From Rhizoctonia solani (lineage: Eukaryota; Basidiomycota; Agaricomycetes; Cantharellales; Ceratobasidiaceae), in NCBI RefSeq assembly GCF_016906535.1, contig NC_057377.1:124001-188000 (forward strand): a stretch of 64,000 nucleotides of DNA. The letters are read 5' to 3'. Shown in pieces: positions 1 to 11,915 of the stretch. The translations under genes were made by a program, and so were the position numbers. The number at the start of each line of letters is the position of its first letter. Position 1 is the stretch's first letter. The notes below the pieces were generated by a model. The model worked only from the letters and a program-made list of their open reading frames with translations, was not told where the DNA came from and did not search any database.

Positions 1-657
1 GCGCAATTGAAAAAGAAATGAAGAAAGAAAAAATTAGAGGGAATTGCGACCAATCATAATGGATGCGTAAATGCTGACTACTTCTTGGCCTTTTGCTTCC
101 GATTCTGATAGAAAAGATATTAGTTTATTTGTGGGCGTTCACGTAGCAGAAAGATATATACCTTAGGCTTACTGGACTTGTTAGCTGACGCTATATCTGA
201 CGCGGCTAGCCCATCGAGCTTGGCTAGCTTAGTGGTTGGCAGATGTACGGTAGCTGGACCGTAGCTAGCTGGCGCTAAGCACGGGTTATCACGTAGCCGA
301 CTACTTTGCCGCAAGGGAGTTGAGGTGGCTGGATCCGGCTGCAACTAATATTGGTAAAATACTTGATACAGAAGCAACGTACTTACCGCATCAAGGTTCT
401 TTTCGAGGGGGCGTCGTCCTGGGATTGTTGGCAGCCGCGCCTGAATAAACAGTGAGCGCAATTCACCTTAAGTAGACGGAATAAACGTACTCCCAGCACC
501 ATTCGGGCCCTCTTGGGCAACAATTGATTAGTGGTACTAATAGATGGCGCTGACCCGGTGATTAGCTCATCTCCCCGTTTACGCTTGGTGTTCTTGATCT
601 GCGGGCCAGTTGGTTGAGCGAGCCTTGACTTGGGGTCTATGGCGCTGGTGGGATCGG
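1..657. other. left-edge stretch without a supportable gene
   Basis: Open frames here are short and lack an ATG start. A minus-strand frame around 120-344 is Ser/Thr/Pro/Leu-rich and has no recognisable domain. It may be a decayed downstream part of the neighbouring low-complexity gene remnant, but I cannot support a gene, RNA or repeat in this interval. Confidence 0.3.
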
Positions 658-2427
658 TTACGTTTTCAGCCAGAATGTCGCCGCTTGAATTGTGACCGGT
701 AGTTGTACTAAACGTGTCGGCTTGGTTGCAACTTGCTTCCCTTTCTTCTTTTCTTTTCTTGCCTTCTTCTGCGCCTTGTTCTTTGCTAGTAACGCTAAAA
801 CCATTATTTTGACCTCTTCGCTTACATCTTCACCCAAATAGATCTTGTTGCTGTCTGAATTGTCTTCCGAGTCGCCCGAGCTGCAACTCTGGCCATGAAA
901 TGGCGTGACTAGAGGAGACGACATGTCAATATTGACCAGGACATGCACCTCTGCGGCTGAAAAAAGGTCCCCGGTCAGGCCCAAATGTCCCTGGGTTGGC
1001 CAGCTTGGGGATCCAATCACTGGAAGCAAGTCATTGGAAACCAGGTTAGAAACCATGGATGGGGGGGTTGAGATGATAGTAGAGCCTGAACTTGGGTTGG
1101 TGACCATATCCAGGGGCAGTGAAGCACACATAGAAGTAAGGGACCCAAGATGTTCATCTCCATCAGGTAAGTTGTTGTAATCATTGTATATAATAGCGTT
1201 GTCTTGACTTGAAGCCCCTTGCAGGCTTGTTCCAGCAACCACAACAGACAAATGTAGAGCTGCCTGCAACAGTAATTGTGGATCAGGGTCATGTGTTGCC
1301 TGTGGCTCAAGTGGCAAAAGCGCAGGCATGAGCATGGATGTGGACATGGACGCAGGCATGGGCATAGACCCAAGGTCAAGCCTAGGCCTTGGTTGCACAT
1401 GCACCTGCATTGGAGTAGGCCTTAGTGTGGGAGTGGGAGTGGGAGTGGGAGTGGGAGTGGGAGTGGGAGTGGGAGTGGGAGTGGGAGTGGGAGTGGGAGT
1501 GGGAGTGGGAGTGGGAGTGGGAGTGGGAGTGGGAGTGGGAGTGGGAGTGGGAGTGGGAGTGGGAGTGGGAGTGGGAGTGGGTGTGGGTGTGGGTGTGGGT
1601 GTGGGCACGGGTGTGGGTGCAGGTGTGGGCATGTGTGTCTGTGTCTGCATCTGCGTCTGCAATCCCAATGGGTTGGATTAGTGCCATCAGGATAATTTTA
1701 GTGGTAGATGAGTTGTTAACATACCCTTCTTGCCCTTTTGGATGCCCCAATTGTCCTGCTATCCCTACAAGCACTGTCAGAAGAGCTCTTAAGTACCATC
1801 CGAATCACTTGACAATACAGCCAATCTGGGTCAGAGGTGTTTTGGAGCTTGGGCCATTCCTCATTGAGCTAGAGAAGCAAGGTTCAGAACTCAAACAAAG
1901 TGAGAGATGGCACCCAATCTTTGAGATGGTCCTTGTAACAGCTCCTGGCAATTGTTTTGTCATACATTTGGAGACATCCAAGTTTTCCCCAATAATACAT
2001 TTGCATGCCCTCTGGAATAATCCATTGTGTCATTTTCTGAGCAAGTAAGACAAGAGAAACATACCCAAAAAGCCCCTTTCTCTGTTTTGGTGATCCCAAG
2101 TACTGCAGGGAGGTCAACCTTCTTACCTGGACTTGTGCACACCCAATTCAGATTGAAGTTTGGGCAAGTTGCTACAGAGGTGTGCCTGAGCAAGTACAAG
2201 TAAGGTATATTTGGTTACTTACTATCTATAAGGTTGTTGTTACCATCCCTGTTTGCACCATTTGTACCATTTGCACTGTTTGTGCCATTTGTACCAATGT
2301 TGCTGTTGCTACTGTTCTCAGTAGTCATAGCATTTGCCTGGATTTCCAAATTGTTCTGATTTGGTGGCTTGGCTCCAGTAGTTGTTGGTAGCACAGATGA
2401 AGTTGTTGATGGTGAACCTGTAGCCAT
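658..2427 (-). pseudogene. remnant of an uncharacterised spliced gene with a Pro-Thr repeat region
   Basis: I do not recognise this protein family. On the minus strand an ATG at 2427 opens a Ser/Thr/Asn/Gly-rich exon that runs to a good donor at 2222 (GTAAGT). The acceptor near 2172 would give a 51-nt intron, usual for a basidiomycete. Downstream codons (about 2171-1890) encode a Trp/Cys/Tyr-rich segment whose reading continues only with a frame change near 2050. A long frame then follows from about 1668 to 658, with roughly 60 residues of alternating Pro-Thr, an acidic patch and a Lys-rich basic tail. The longest frame opens on TTG, not ATG. The frame change and missing start suggest decay. 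It could also be a transposon-associated accessory gene. Confidence 0.35.
1427..1604 (+). repeat. hexanucleotide microsatellite (GTGGGA)n passing into (GTGGGT)n
   Basis: About 25 uninterrupted GTGGGA units run from 1427 to about 1578, followed by four or five GTGGGT units. As the unit is six bases, all frames stay open: Pro-Thr on the minus strand, Val-Gly or Trp-Glu on the plus strand. The open plus-strand frames across it are therefore repeat artefacts. The purity of the array suggests recent expansion or slippage. The G-runs every six bases could favour quadruplex formation. Confidence 0.95.
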
Positions 2428-2753
2428 GTGGACTTAAACTGGGTGAACAGCAATGCTTGGATTACTATATTTGGGCAAAGACATACTGGCAATCTGTTGT
2501 TGGAGCAGTTGAGCCTGCTGCATTATGTTGGTATATGCTGTCTGTAAATTGAATATGGACATGCTGGCTATGAATAACAATGTTGAATAATACTGTGAGG
2601 TTGTGGTGAAACTCAACAAGACTAGGAACCAACAAACCAACATGTAAAAGCAAAAACAAGCTGAGAGACCCTGTGCTGAAAGAAAGCTGTCAACAAGCAT
2701 CTGGACCAATGTACCAAACAAACCACGCAGTTACATTTGAGCTGTTGGCCTAA

Positions 2754-3200
2754 TGTCACGACTAAGCTCGGACCTATGATACAAGTGGGCTTAAAGTCCG
2801 TGGCCCTATCACCAATGGACTATGAGACAGAGAGGGGCAACAAAGGCCCAAGGGGTATGGTATGGGTAGAGGGCAACAAGGCCTGGGTTAAGGGTTTTAT
2901 AGTAAAGTGCACTTGTGGCCAACTAGGGGCCTGGGCAATGGATAAAGGTAGGCTTAGGATGAATTGACAAAGAGGTCAAGTCTTGCTGTTATAGCGGCAA
3001 CTTGACCTGGTTTAAATACATGAGAAGAGCCACATCAAAAACAACAATACAAAGCAGTGAGTCATTTACAATTTCACATCATATATCAAATATGTCACGT
3101 GATCTTGATGAGTCACAAATATATACCAAAAAAGGAAACTATCTCGGAAAAAAGGTAAAAAATAGTAAAAAATCATGTCATGCCAATGAAGGTCATGACA
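2754..3200 (-). mobile_element. solo LTR of the E3 family, inverted, TSD CCTAA
   Basis: This 447-bp copy is the reverse complement of the 445-bp LTRs of element E3 (20609-21053 and 26890-27334). It begins TGTCACGACT and ends GGTCATGACA. The five bases before it (2749-2753) and after it (3201-3205) are both CCTAA, a perfect 5-bp target-site duplication. The copy therefore arose as a full insertion that later recombined between its LTRs. It retains the ATCACGTGA motif and TATA-bearing region of the family on the minus strand. Confidence 0.95.
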
Positions 3201-3445
3201 CCTAATAGTATACCTGTCCTGCAATTGACTGTTGCCAGGATCTGGGACCCAGAAGGAAACTCAACCCAAGCCTCAATGCCTGCATGTGCTACACACTATA
3301 TCCCATATGTAAAAATATTTCAATGCAATAACTAACAAATGCACAATTGTGGGAATTGTTTAGTCACAAGTAACCAGGGTCCACCCATAAGCACCAAATT
3401 AGCAAACCATGGTATCAATGACACCAACCCAACCAATGAAAAATG

Positions 3446-3562
3446 ATTGGGGGGACTTATACAGCTCTAAGAGCTTATTAGGGCCTTAGAACTGGGAAAG
3501 GCAGTCCCCATTCCCCCATGGCTCCTGGAGCATCTAGGAGCTGCAGGCAACCAAAGGCCCCT
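3446..3562 (+). repeat. left arm of a ~117-bp inverted repeat pair (partner 6353-6468)
   Basis: The segment starting ATTGGGGGGACTT reappears inverted at 6353-6468, ending CCCCCCAAT, at roughly 88% identity by eye. The GGGGGG ends face outward, so the pair could be terminal inverted repeats of a 3.0-kb element filled with later insertions. I found no convincing target-site duplication. Two independent fragments in opposite orientation remain possible. Confidence 0.6.
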
Positions 3563-3689
3563 AAGGCTTTGGTTGTTGTAGATACTTAGTTGGTTGTTGT
3601 AGGTAGCCTCCTCACCACCTTACACAGTTTCTCTTGCTAGTCCATACAGCTGCAAGCGCCTGCTGCCTCAATGCCCCTTAAGGATGTCT

Positions 3690-4163
3690 AGGATGCTTGG
3701 CACTTACCAAGCCAAGATGCCATGCCAAGGGTGCCTAGATAAGAAACACACTTCTGTGCAGTCTGCAGCACACTTCTCATTTTGTATCTTACTTCTTTCT
3801 CCCATGTCTTATCAATCTGTATTTAGTGATTCTTGTGTATATATACAGCAGGAAAATTGCTTGGAGACACCAAGTTGATTTTACCTTGTCTACTCATCAG
3901 ACAGGTTACAGAAGTCCAGTCAGTAGTTCAGGGCCTTAAGCCTTTTTACTAACAGTAGTCACTTGGGCCTTACAGCCCTTCACTTGTCAGTAGTATAGCT
4001 CATCACTGGCCTTAGGCCTCTTACCATTGTAGATACATACTCCCATGCTGCCTTAAGCAGTTTTCTCAGTAGATAGCCTTACTTAGTCAGCAGTGTTCTG
4101 TAGTAGTACAGCCTTAAGCACCTGCCCTATTAGCAAGTACCCACCTTACAGTGGTGTACAACA
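3690..4163 (+). mobile_element. 5'-truncated LTR fragment of the E5 family
   Basis: The stretch from the GCCAAGATGCCATGCCAAGG region through the TATATATACAGCAGGAAAATT box to the terminal GTGGTGTACAACA matches, in plus orientation, the E5 LTR (reverse complement of 45137-45701) and the LTR starting at 63682. The 5' part of U3 is missing or too diverged to recognise. It ends with the canonical CA at 4163, directly against the small foldback element. Confidence 0.7.
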
Positions 4164-4308
4164 CAAATTGAACATGTCCTAACTCTGAGATTATCAATCA
4201 GGAAGCAACCAATTTCTCATCATCAGGTCTGTCTTAGAGATACCTTCTACTGTATGAGTTTCAACCTCTTCCAATTCACAATCTCAGAGTTAGAACATGT
4301 TCAATTTG
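4164..4308. mobile_element. 145-bp MITE-like foldback element with 29-bp terminal inverted repeats
   Basis: The first 29 bases (4164-4192, starting CAAATTGAACATGT) are the reverse complement of the last 29 (4280-4308) with a single mismatch. The 87-bp centre has no coding potential. No clear target-site duplication was found. The left end sits exactly at the CA end of the neighbouring LTR fragment, so the insertion may have used that junction. Terminal sequence does not let me assign a superfamily. Confidence 0.7.
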
Positions 4309-5016
4309 AGACCCCACCTATTGGCTGCAATCTCTGTGTACTGCATGCTATCTTTGTGTACACATCACTGCTGCCTTAGATAATCAATCTCAGCATACCC
4401 TTGACCTGTGTCTACTACTGCTAGAAGTCATATGTCATTTGGCTTGGATTCTGGCTTATGAGTGGCATTTCAATTTTCAGCTCATACAGCCTAACCCACT
4501 TCAATCTCTTATATTACCAGTCCCAGGTGTGGGAATGTCATGGAAACTGTCTCACTGGGCACCAGCAGTCACCTGAAATACCCCAAAGCATTTCCAGCCC
4601 ACACAGTGGCTTGAGTGCAATGCAACTGCAATTTTGAGTTTCTTTTACTGGCCCTGAGAAGACAGTTCTGTTACACAGTCCCTAATGGATGAAACAAGCT
4701 GATACTCTGTCCAGCAATGGCCCATATAACTGAGAATGTGTGTGCAAAAAACCAGGACTTATACTGAACTGCATAATCAGTTATGTGCAGATTTTTAAGA
4801 TGCATAACACAATTTGCAAAAGTTTTGCAGGTTGCATTACAGCAAAAGTGGGGTTGTGACCTTAGTTCTTGATGGATTTGTAAAATTCTGTGCTAAAACA
4901 TAGTGTTACAATGGCCACATATGTCAGTATAATTTGGATTGGATTCACTGATTGGCTGCTCAGCAATGGAGATTAACATTTGACCTCTCCTGACCTGCAA
5001 TACTTTTGCTGCTCAG

Positions 5017-6075
5017 TGTATCACTCAATCACAACAATCCTTACAGTATTGTTGCACTATACTCAATATTGGACTCAACAACTGTCATGGTCAAGGGGTA
5101 CAGGGTTGCAGTAAGCACACTAATAGGTTACCCTGTGTCTGTTGGCACTGGCCTATGGTCTTAGTGCACCATATAACCTCCTATGCTATTTACAGTGAGT
5201 CAATCACTAAAGTAAATGTGCAGATAAGCTGTTAAAGGCTTGTGTGTATATGTCAATATATAAGAGTGGATAAATGGATGCATTAGAAGCGTCTTCACAG
5301 GGTCCTTTTATACCCTGAGAAGGCGCACAAACAAGTATATACATGATTGATACCAATAGGGGGTACAGGAGGTACATGTGGCAACTGAAACACTTGAGGG
5401 AGCCAATACTTTGGTACATAGTAAACAATAACAGATCCTAATATTTGCCCCAAGGCAGTATTTACCTGTGTGGGTCCTTAGATGTCCCAAGGCTAAGTGT
5501 TTCATCCTTGGAGTAAACAGTCCCAAAGGTAGGATACCACTGCATTGGGTACTTACAGTAAATGGGGCATAACTCTGCCAAATTTTGTCCGTTTTGGGTG
5601 TTCAACCCAGCGTTCTGGAGCGCACAGACATGCACACCTAAGCGCAAGCAGTTCGGCAGTGTGAGATGCCCAGGTGATGGAGAAAAGGCGCATTAAGCGT
5701 GTTGGCGCTTAAGCGCTGATTAAGCACTGGACCACTTGCCTATGCAACAAGGGGGACCCTGAATATTTCTGTGTGTAGCCACAAGATAGAATCTTGAATA
5801 ATAGATACTACAAACAGGAGAAATATTACTTGTTACTGTTTATCTACTCAGCTGAATTTATATATATTTAAATGAGTGAGAAAACAGCATATATGCAAAA
5901 GATATTGCATATTGAGGGTATTACTGAAGCTTTTAGGTTTTGTAGAGGTTGCAATTGGATAGAGGGACCTTGAAAACCTTAGTTTGCATCTTTATCTCAT
6001 TTTGCTTACTGTAGTATTACTTGTGTAATTAATAAAATAAGTACAGATTATTGGGGAAATGTTGTATCCATAACA
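5017..6075 (-). mobile_element. diverged LTR copy of the E2 family
   Basis: From ATCACTCAATC (5020) to CCATAACA (6075) this matches about 1070 bp of the E2 LTR (27864-28936), in the same orientation with scattered differences. It lacks about 450 bp present at the other end of the E2 LTR. The left border reads TGTATCACTC, so it could be a complete shorter LTR with TG...CA ends, or a truncated copy. Flanks CTCAG and GTACC do not form a duplication. It carries the shared GGCGCTTA/TAAGCG motif seen in other LTRs here. Confidence 0.8.
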
Positions 6076-6104
6076 GTACCCAACCTTACAGTTGGTGTAC
6101 AACA
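6076..6104 (+). mobile_element. 29-bp tail of an E5-family LTR
   Basis: GTACCCAACCTTACAG followed by TTGGTGTACAACA matches the terminal bases of the E5-family LTR ending at 4163. It abuts the right end of the E2-family LTR copy. No matching remainder of this LTR is seen to the left, so the locus has been rearranged or eroded. Confidence 0.5.
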
Positions 6105-6352
6105 ATGTGGATGTGAGATAATAGTAAATGCAGAAAGATTGATATTATTAGTTTAAGGTCAACCAGACATGGGGTGACTATTTGGCAAATGCTCACCAGG
6201 AACTCACTGGCAAACTGCAGTGCAGCCAGTATGGCAATGAGTTGCAAAGCTGACTAGAATGCAGAGGTGTTGCTGACTGATCCAGGGTTTGCAAACTCTT
6301 GAAACCAATGTGTCAAGAGTGTGTGTCTAAATTTTGAATTATGTGGGCTTGT

Positions 6353-6468
6353 TTAGCCCTTTGGTTCCCTGCAGTTCCTAGATGCTCCAGGAGCCATGGG
6401 GAATGGGGACTGCTTTTCCCAGTTCTAAGGCCCTAATAAGCTCTTAGAGCCATAAAAATCCCCCCAAT
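6353..6468 (-). repeat. right arm of the ~117-bp inverted repeat pair
   Basis: Inverted partner of 3446-3562. It contains the same CTCCAGGAGCCATGGGGAAT core and ends CCCCCCAAT. The interval 6105-6352 to its left holds no gene that I can support. Confidence 0.6.
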
Positions 6469-6769
6469 GCAGGAGCACCTTTGACCTAGGTTATTCAAAG
6501 GTATAGACAAAATAATCTGTATCAAATTGATATTTATGTTTGGCAAGTTTAAGCAGATACTTACTGATTAGGGGTATTGAAGATTCATCTTGTAAGAAAC
6601 ATTGCCAAGTGGGCAGTTGGCCCTTGTGTAGGATGGAATTTGAAATGGATAGTTTGTTTGCAACATGTCCCTTGACAAACCTGTTGGGTACTTGGTACAA
6701 CAATAACTTGATCCACCATACACATCAACTTGAGTTGGCCAACCATTTGAGTTATCTTTAGGTGTAACC

Positions 6770-9700
6770 ATGCCATGTAATTGGCAGGAAATATGTCCTT
6801 GTTGCCAAAAAGCACTTCACTACAGAACAGTAAGACAACACCTCAAGAAAACAGGCACTAGACAACCTGAAAGGGCAAGTCAGAGAAACTTGGATAATGG
6901 CAACCCATGTAACTCAAACATTGACCTTTCTACCATAATCTCACAACTGGATGAACTGGATGTTGGGGCAGACAAGGGTGCCAACAGAGGTGCCTTTTTA
7001 GGTATGTATAGCTACCAGTTATACACAAGCTCACTCAGCAACCACACGGTCTTTGCTTTTTTTTTTCATGGCATTCTTCCCACATACACATAAATCTACC
7101 ATATCTTTTCTTTAACTAGATTCAGTCAACCTGGCTTGGAATGACAATGTCAGATCCAGATGAGTTTCAAACCCCCATGAGATTTTGAGTATGTCCAATT
7201 GCCATATTTTGTGGTAAAATTTCTAACCTATGGGCCATAGATAACCCTGCTCCAATTTGCCAAAACCCACTGGTTACAATTGAAGACTGGCCTGAGCCAG
7301 GGGATGAAGACCCCAACAACTCTGAAATTGACCAAGCTATTCCAGAGGACTGTTATAGAGTAGGGTTTTAGGGACTATGTAATTAAGTACAAAATATAAT
7401 AAAGTGATTAATAGATCAGTTATCTATGGATATAAAAGGCAATAGACTAGCTATATAAGGGTGAATTAGGTTAGTAATCAGGGTGATCCCTACACTTAAC
7501 AAGTAATCAAGCGATTACTGCAGATACAGGTGGTTGGTTATGCTTATACCTATAGTATGAAAGTTAGTATTGAGTCTTAGTTACCTACTACAATTTATCT
7601 GGATTTGCTGGTAATTTATTTGACTGAGATTGCACTCAGTTAAGGTGTATATGCCGCTCTCAAGGCCTTAAACTCTCCCAACTGACTTACTCAAGAGGTT
7701 CAGGGTCGCCCTAGAGCCTTTCCTAGCTACCCAGTATCTGTTGGGACCTTGCTAGAGGCTATATGCGCCGAGATACCTTACAGGTTAAGTTCAGTGAGCT
7801 TAAGAGGCTAAGAAAGCGAAATAAGACACTCTAAACTAAGTAAAGAAGATCCAATAGATCTCCAAGTTCATACAAGGGGTAAGAATGGGATGAAAAGAAG
7901 GTTGTATTCAAAGGGTCTCCCTCAGGGGGTTTATATACCCCAGAGGGAGAACAAATAACTATATACATGATGTACAAAAGAGGAAGTTACATGAGAGGTA
8001 CAGTCTGAGCTATTTGATACATAAAGACCAATTAGTCCCAATAAGTCCTAGTGGGATAGACTCAAGGCTATTTACAGAATGTTCTAGAGCATACATGACT
8101 AAATTACATTAGTGTGAATGCTAAAAATAACCTTGAGGCAAGGTAGGATCTCATAGAAAAAGCTGGAAACTTAAATGGTTAGTATCTCCATCAATTTGGC
8201 TCAGAATCAGACGATTCCTTTTTAGGAGCTGAGATGCCGGAGCCTCCGACCTATTGGTATTTGTCCGCATAGTAATATGCCTATTTCCCGCCGAGATATC
8301 GGCGTCGGCGCGCCCCGCCGACCTTTGGCGCTTATTTGCAATTACTAAGCGCCGGCGCTTGCATGCTTACTTGCACTTGTTCTATGGTCTATAAGTACCG
8401 TTCCTACATATAAATGCATGATACAAAAAATGCTATAAATCATAGAAATAATATTATGACCACTTCGCATAATCAGACGTGTATATATGCAAGCGCAATG
8501 AGGAAATAAAGTATAAAAGGTCTTGTAGCACCGCCAGTTTCCAAATATAGTAATATTCATGCCCATATTTGGATAGAGCAAGTATGATTACCCCAGTTCG
8601 CACTATTCACTATTGGCAATTAGGGGCGCATATGTCTAAATTAGTCATTCCATAACAAGGACTCTCCCAACCAAGGTCCCAATTTTGTTGAACAATGCAA
8701 GCCTCAAAACCTTGACCCTGATTTTGAAGGGGAATTCACTGACCAGGAACTATGCAATCTGATGGAATTGAATGGAACTTTTGACAAAGGGGAATGAATT
8801 GATTTATGTTTGCCTAAGAGTACTTCTGCGTACTTTCCCAACTTACTTTTGTTGTGATATTAGATGATTGCTTGTTGGGTCAAAGAGATCTCAATACATT
8901 TAACTTGCTAGCAGCTTGATTGCAAACTCATTTTTCATGTAAGACATACAAGGACTTACGCCAGGGAATCTGTGGAGACCTAGGAGTTCCCAGCAAGTTT
9001 ATGGCTTGGCGCCACCTTTGAATTTTGTCAGGACTTGAAACACGGGTGTACAATTGCTGCATAAACTCATGCTGCTGTTTCCTAGGGAAACACAAGGACC
9101 TAACTTCATGCCCATATTGCAAGGAACCTTGCCTCAATTCAAGTGGCAAGCCTTGTTGTGTTTTCCACTACACCCCTCTCATTCTCCAACTACAGGGGCT
9201 ATTCCAAAATGTGGATATGGTCAAGAAGCTCCAGTACTGTGTGGAGGTTGAAAAGGAGCATGAACCTGGTATAATTCAGGATGTTTTTAATGGCGCTCAT
9301 TATTGCTCCCTATGCACAAAACAAGTTGCTCCCAACAACCCATACCATTTTTTTGATAACCCTGAGGACATTGCATTAAGCCTATCAACCAATGGGTTCA
9401 CACTCTTCAAGCAACAAAGACAGGGGCTCTCAACTGTGTGGCCAATCATTCTGATTAACAATAATCTCAGCCCAAAAATTTGCACTTGCCTGGATAATGT
9501 AATTTGCACTGGTGTAATTCCTGGACCATGGCAGTGCAAGGATCTCAATTTGTTCCTTGTCCCACTCTTGGATGAATTGCTTGAACTTGAACAAGGCATA
9601 GAGCACACTGGGCTCTCACCTGCAGGAGAGCAATATATATTTTCCTTGCAAGCTTGTTTTATCCATATTTTTGGCAATATTCCAGCGGTCAGCAAACTAT

Positions 9701-11640
9701 TACTCTTGAAAGGACACAATGCATTTTCCCCATGCTGTACTTGTTAAATCAAGGGATGCCTCTTTTCTTACCCCAGAGTTTCTGTTCATTATCTCCCTCT
9801 CACCCACCCAGGTCTTGAAGCCAAGTGGGATTGCAAAAACCTACCAATGCACTTGCATAAAGGATTTCTGGCCCATTATGGTGAACTTGACGCTGCCCAT
9901 ACACAGACAGCACATAACAACCTTGCCCAGCATTATGGAGTTAACAGTCAGCCTATATTCTTGTTCCTCAAGTCCTTTGATCTTGCCTCCTGTGCTCCTT
10001 ACAACATCATGCATTTACTTTTCAAAAATATGGTTCCAAATATGCTCCTGCACTGGACTGGGAAGTTCAAAGGTTTGGATCAAGGTACCAGGAACTACAA
10101 GCTCCTCCCAGCAATTTTTGCAGTTATTGGATTGGAAACCGCTAGCTGTATTCAATATATGCCATACAGCTATGTTGGCACACTTCCCAACATTGCTCAA
10201 GACGGACACTTGTACAAAGCTGAGGCATATTTGTTCTGGATTCAGTATATTGCACCAATTGTGCTCAAGGATTGGTTGCCTGTCTGGTATTACAAGTAAC
10301 AATACATTGGCCTTTGGCAGTTCTGAACTCAAGATGCAGAATGCTGACACCCCTGTTTATATAGGCATATGCTCCTCCTGCATGAGATTGTCATAATGTG
10401 CCTCAAGTTCAAGCTCACTTCTGATGATGTTGAACATTTGGATAAAATGGTTAAACTCTGGGTGACCCAATACAAGAAGTATGTATTACATCCTCACAAT
10501 TCTGAACTTATATGTATACATTTATGTTACAGGTATTACTATCAATACTTGGCTGATTGTCTGCCTGTCTGCCCCTTAACCATCCACGCAATCCTTCATA
10601 TCCCATCCTACATTTGGCAAACTGGCCCTCTCTGGGCATCCTGGGTGTTTGTAATGGAACAATTTTGTGGCCACCTTTTACCTGCTGTAAAGAATTGAGT
10701 TCAACTGTACAAAAATATCAACAACTATATTCAGCGCTGTATGCAAATGCAAATAGTTTCAATGATTCACAACCTTCCCACGCTTACGCACACTTCCGTT
10801 CCCAAGTGTTGGGCTGACAATAGGACAGAGATATCCTCAAAAGATACAATCTATCCTGAATGTATGTTTAACCCAGGCACAATGCTCCCCAGACTCATAC
10901 TAACACCAATTCTTAGTTCCATCACTTATTCTTGGAATGCCAGTCATTAAGAAGGTAGCCATGACCAACTCATTATACAACCAACTCACTAAGTACTTTG
11001 GTATTGTTTATTGGTCTAATAACGCACAGTATCTTTGGTCTTGCATTGACTGTAACTCACTGGTTTGGTATGGATGGTTTTGCATGTTGGGCAATGGTGA
11101 TTGAATTTGTATGGCCAAATTGATAGATGGTGATCCAGGGGCATGCAACAATTCATTTGTGCAGGTAAGGCAACTATATATTCTGGCTTCACTGTAAAGA
11201 TCTTGTTTCATTCCTTCCCCTTTGAATTAGTACACATTACTACCCAATGCAAATTCCGCTTTCTGGAACCAGCACAATCAACCAGTCCGTGAAAATCAGT
11301 ATGGTTGGCTCCTTGATATTTACTATGTTGTGTATACAGAGGGGTGAGTACTGCTGGCTTGATTGTGCTTCAGCAACTGACTGCTATTTAGCAATGGCAC
11401 TTGCAAGCCTTATTTATTGGCATTCATTCAGCCATGCAATACCCATGGAATGGATGCAACACACCCTGATACTCCCATGGTAACTTATGAACACATGCTA
11501 ACCCCCCATATGGTACATCTTGAGACAGTTGAAGCCATGATTGGGCAAGTACAATGCAGGAATAGCTGGGCAATAGTTGATTGGAATCAAAGTGGAATCT
11601 GCACTCAATTTCTAGATGACAACAATGATTGTGCATAGCT
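6770..11640 (+). pseudogene. Plavaka/CACTA-type (Tnp2-like) transposase, broken and split by a solo LTR
   Basis: The N-terminus (ATG 6770) carries a CxxC...H-type motif (CPCCQKALHYRTVRQHLKK). A probable intron at 7002-7119 follows, then the gene is interrupted at 7350 by a solo LTR and resumes at 8658. The central part (9025-9747) matches the Tnp2 pattern: a VYNCCINSC start, CPYC, FHYTPLI, a DIALSLSTNGF segment, GVIPGPW and a KGHN/CCTC end. It continues after a 1-nt frame change near 9747 into LFKNMVPNMLLHWTGKFKGLD (9847-10299) and, past a likely 55-nt intron (about 10477-10531), into CPLTIHAILHIPSYIWQTGP. The C-terminal MVHLETVEAMIGQV...WAIVDW segment ends at about 11638. Frame changes and the LTR insertion make it non-functional. 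The superfamily rests on motif order recalled from fungal Plavaka proteins. Confidence 0.8.
7351..8657 (-). mobile_element. 1307-bp solo LTR, distant relative of the E2 LTR, TSD AGGAC
   Basis: It starts TGTTATAGAG and ends CCATAACA, with AGGAC directly before (7346-7350) and after (8658-8662). Shared landmarks with the E2 LTR are the CAGGTGGTTGGTTATG box, the GGGTTTATATACCCC-type box, the TATATACATGAT stretch and the GGCGCTTA motifs, all in matching order, so it lies on the minus strand. It is diverged enough to be another subfamily. It interrupts the Plavaka transposase, so it is younger than that element. Confidence 0.9.
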
Positions 11641-11915
11641 TTCACTTGCGTTTCCACCTATCCTAGTTGGCTGTTTTTGTTAATTTCATTTTCTTATGTA
11701 TTTACATCATGGTATGATTTTGTGTGATTTGTTTGCTACTCTATAAGAAAGGCGCCCAGACACTGACCTTGGGATCTGGCAGCGTCAAAGGCGTTTTGAT
11801 CAGGTCAAGAACGCACCCAAGACGCTCTTGAGTGCTGACGCCAATCACAACAGCACTTTGGAGAGCCCTCAAGCGTCTTCTCAGCTGGTGGTCAGCGCTC
11901 AAGGGTCCTCAGCGC
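11641..11915. other. gap between transposase remnant and LINE
   Basis: It contains AT-rich sequence followed by a GC-richer stretch with repeated GGCGCCC/CGTC/GCGCT words from about 11750. It may be the 3' untranslated part of the adjacent minus-strand LINE. No coding frame is supportable. Confidence 0.3.

Noticed and set aside
1427..1604. Possible CRISPR-like or minisatellite array
   Set aside because: The units are contiguous hexamers without spacers; it is a simple microsatellite.
1425..2048. Long plus-strand frames of Trp-Glu or Val-Gly repeats across the microsatellite
   Set aside because: A six-base repeat keeps every frame open; these are shadows of the GTGGGA array with no coding support outside it.
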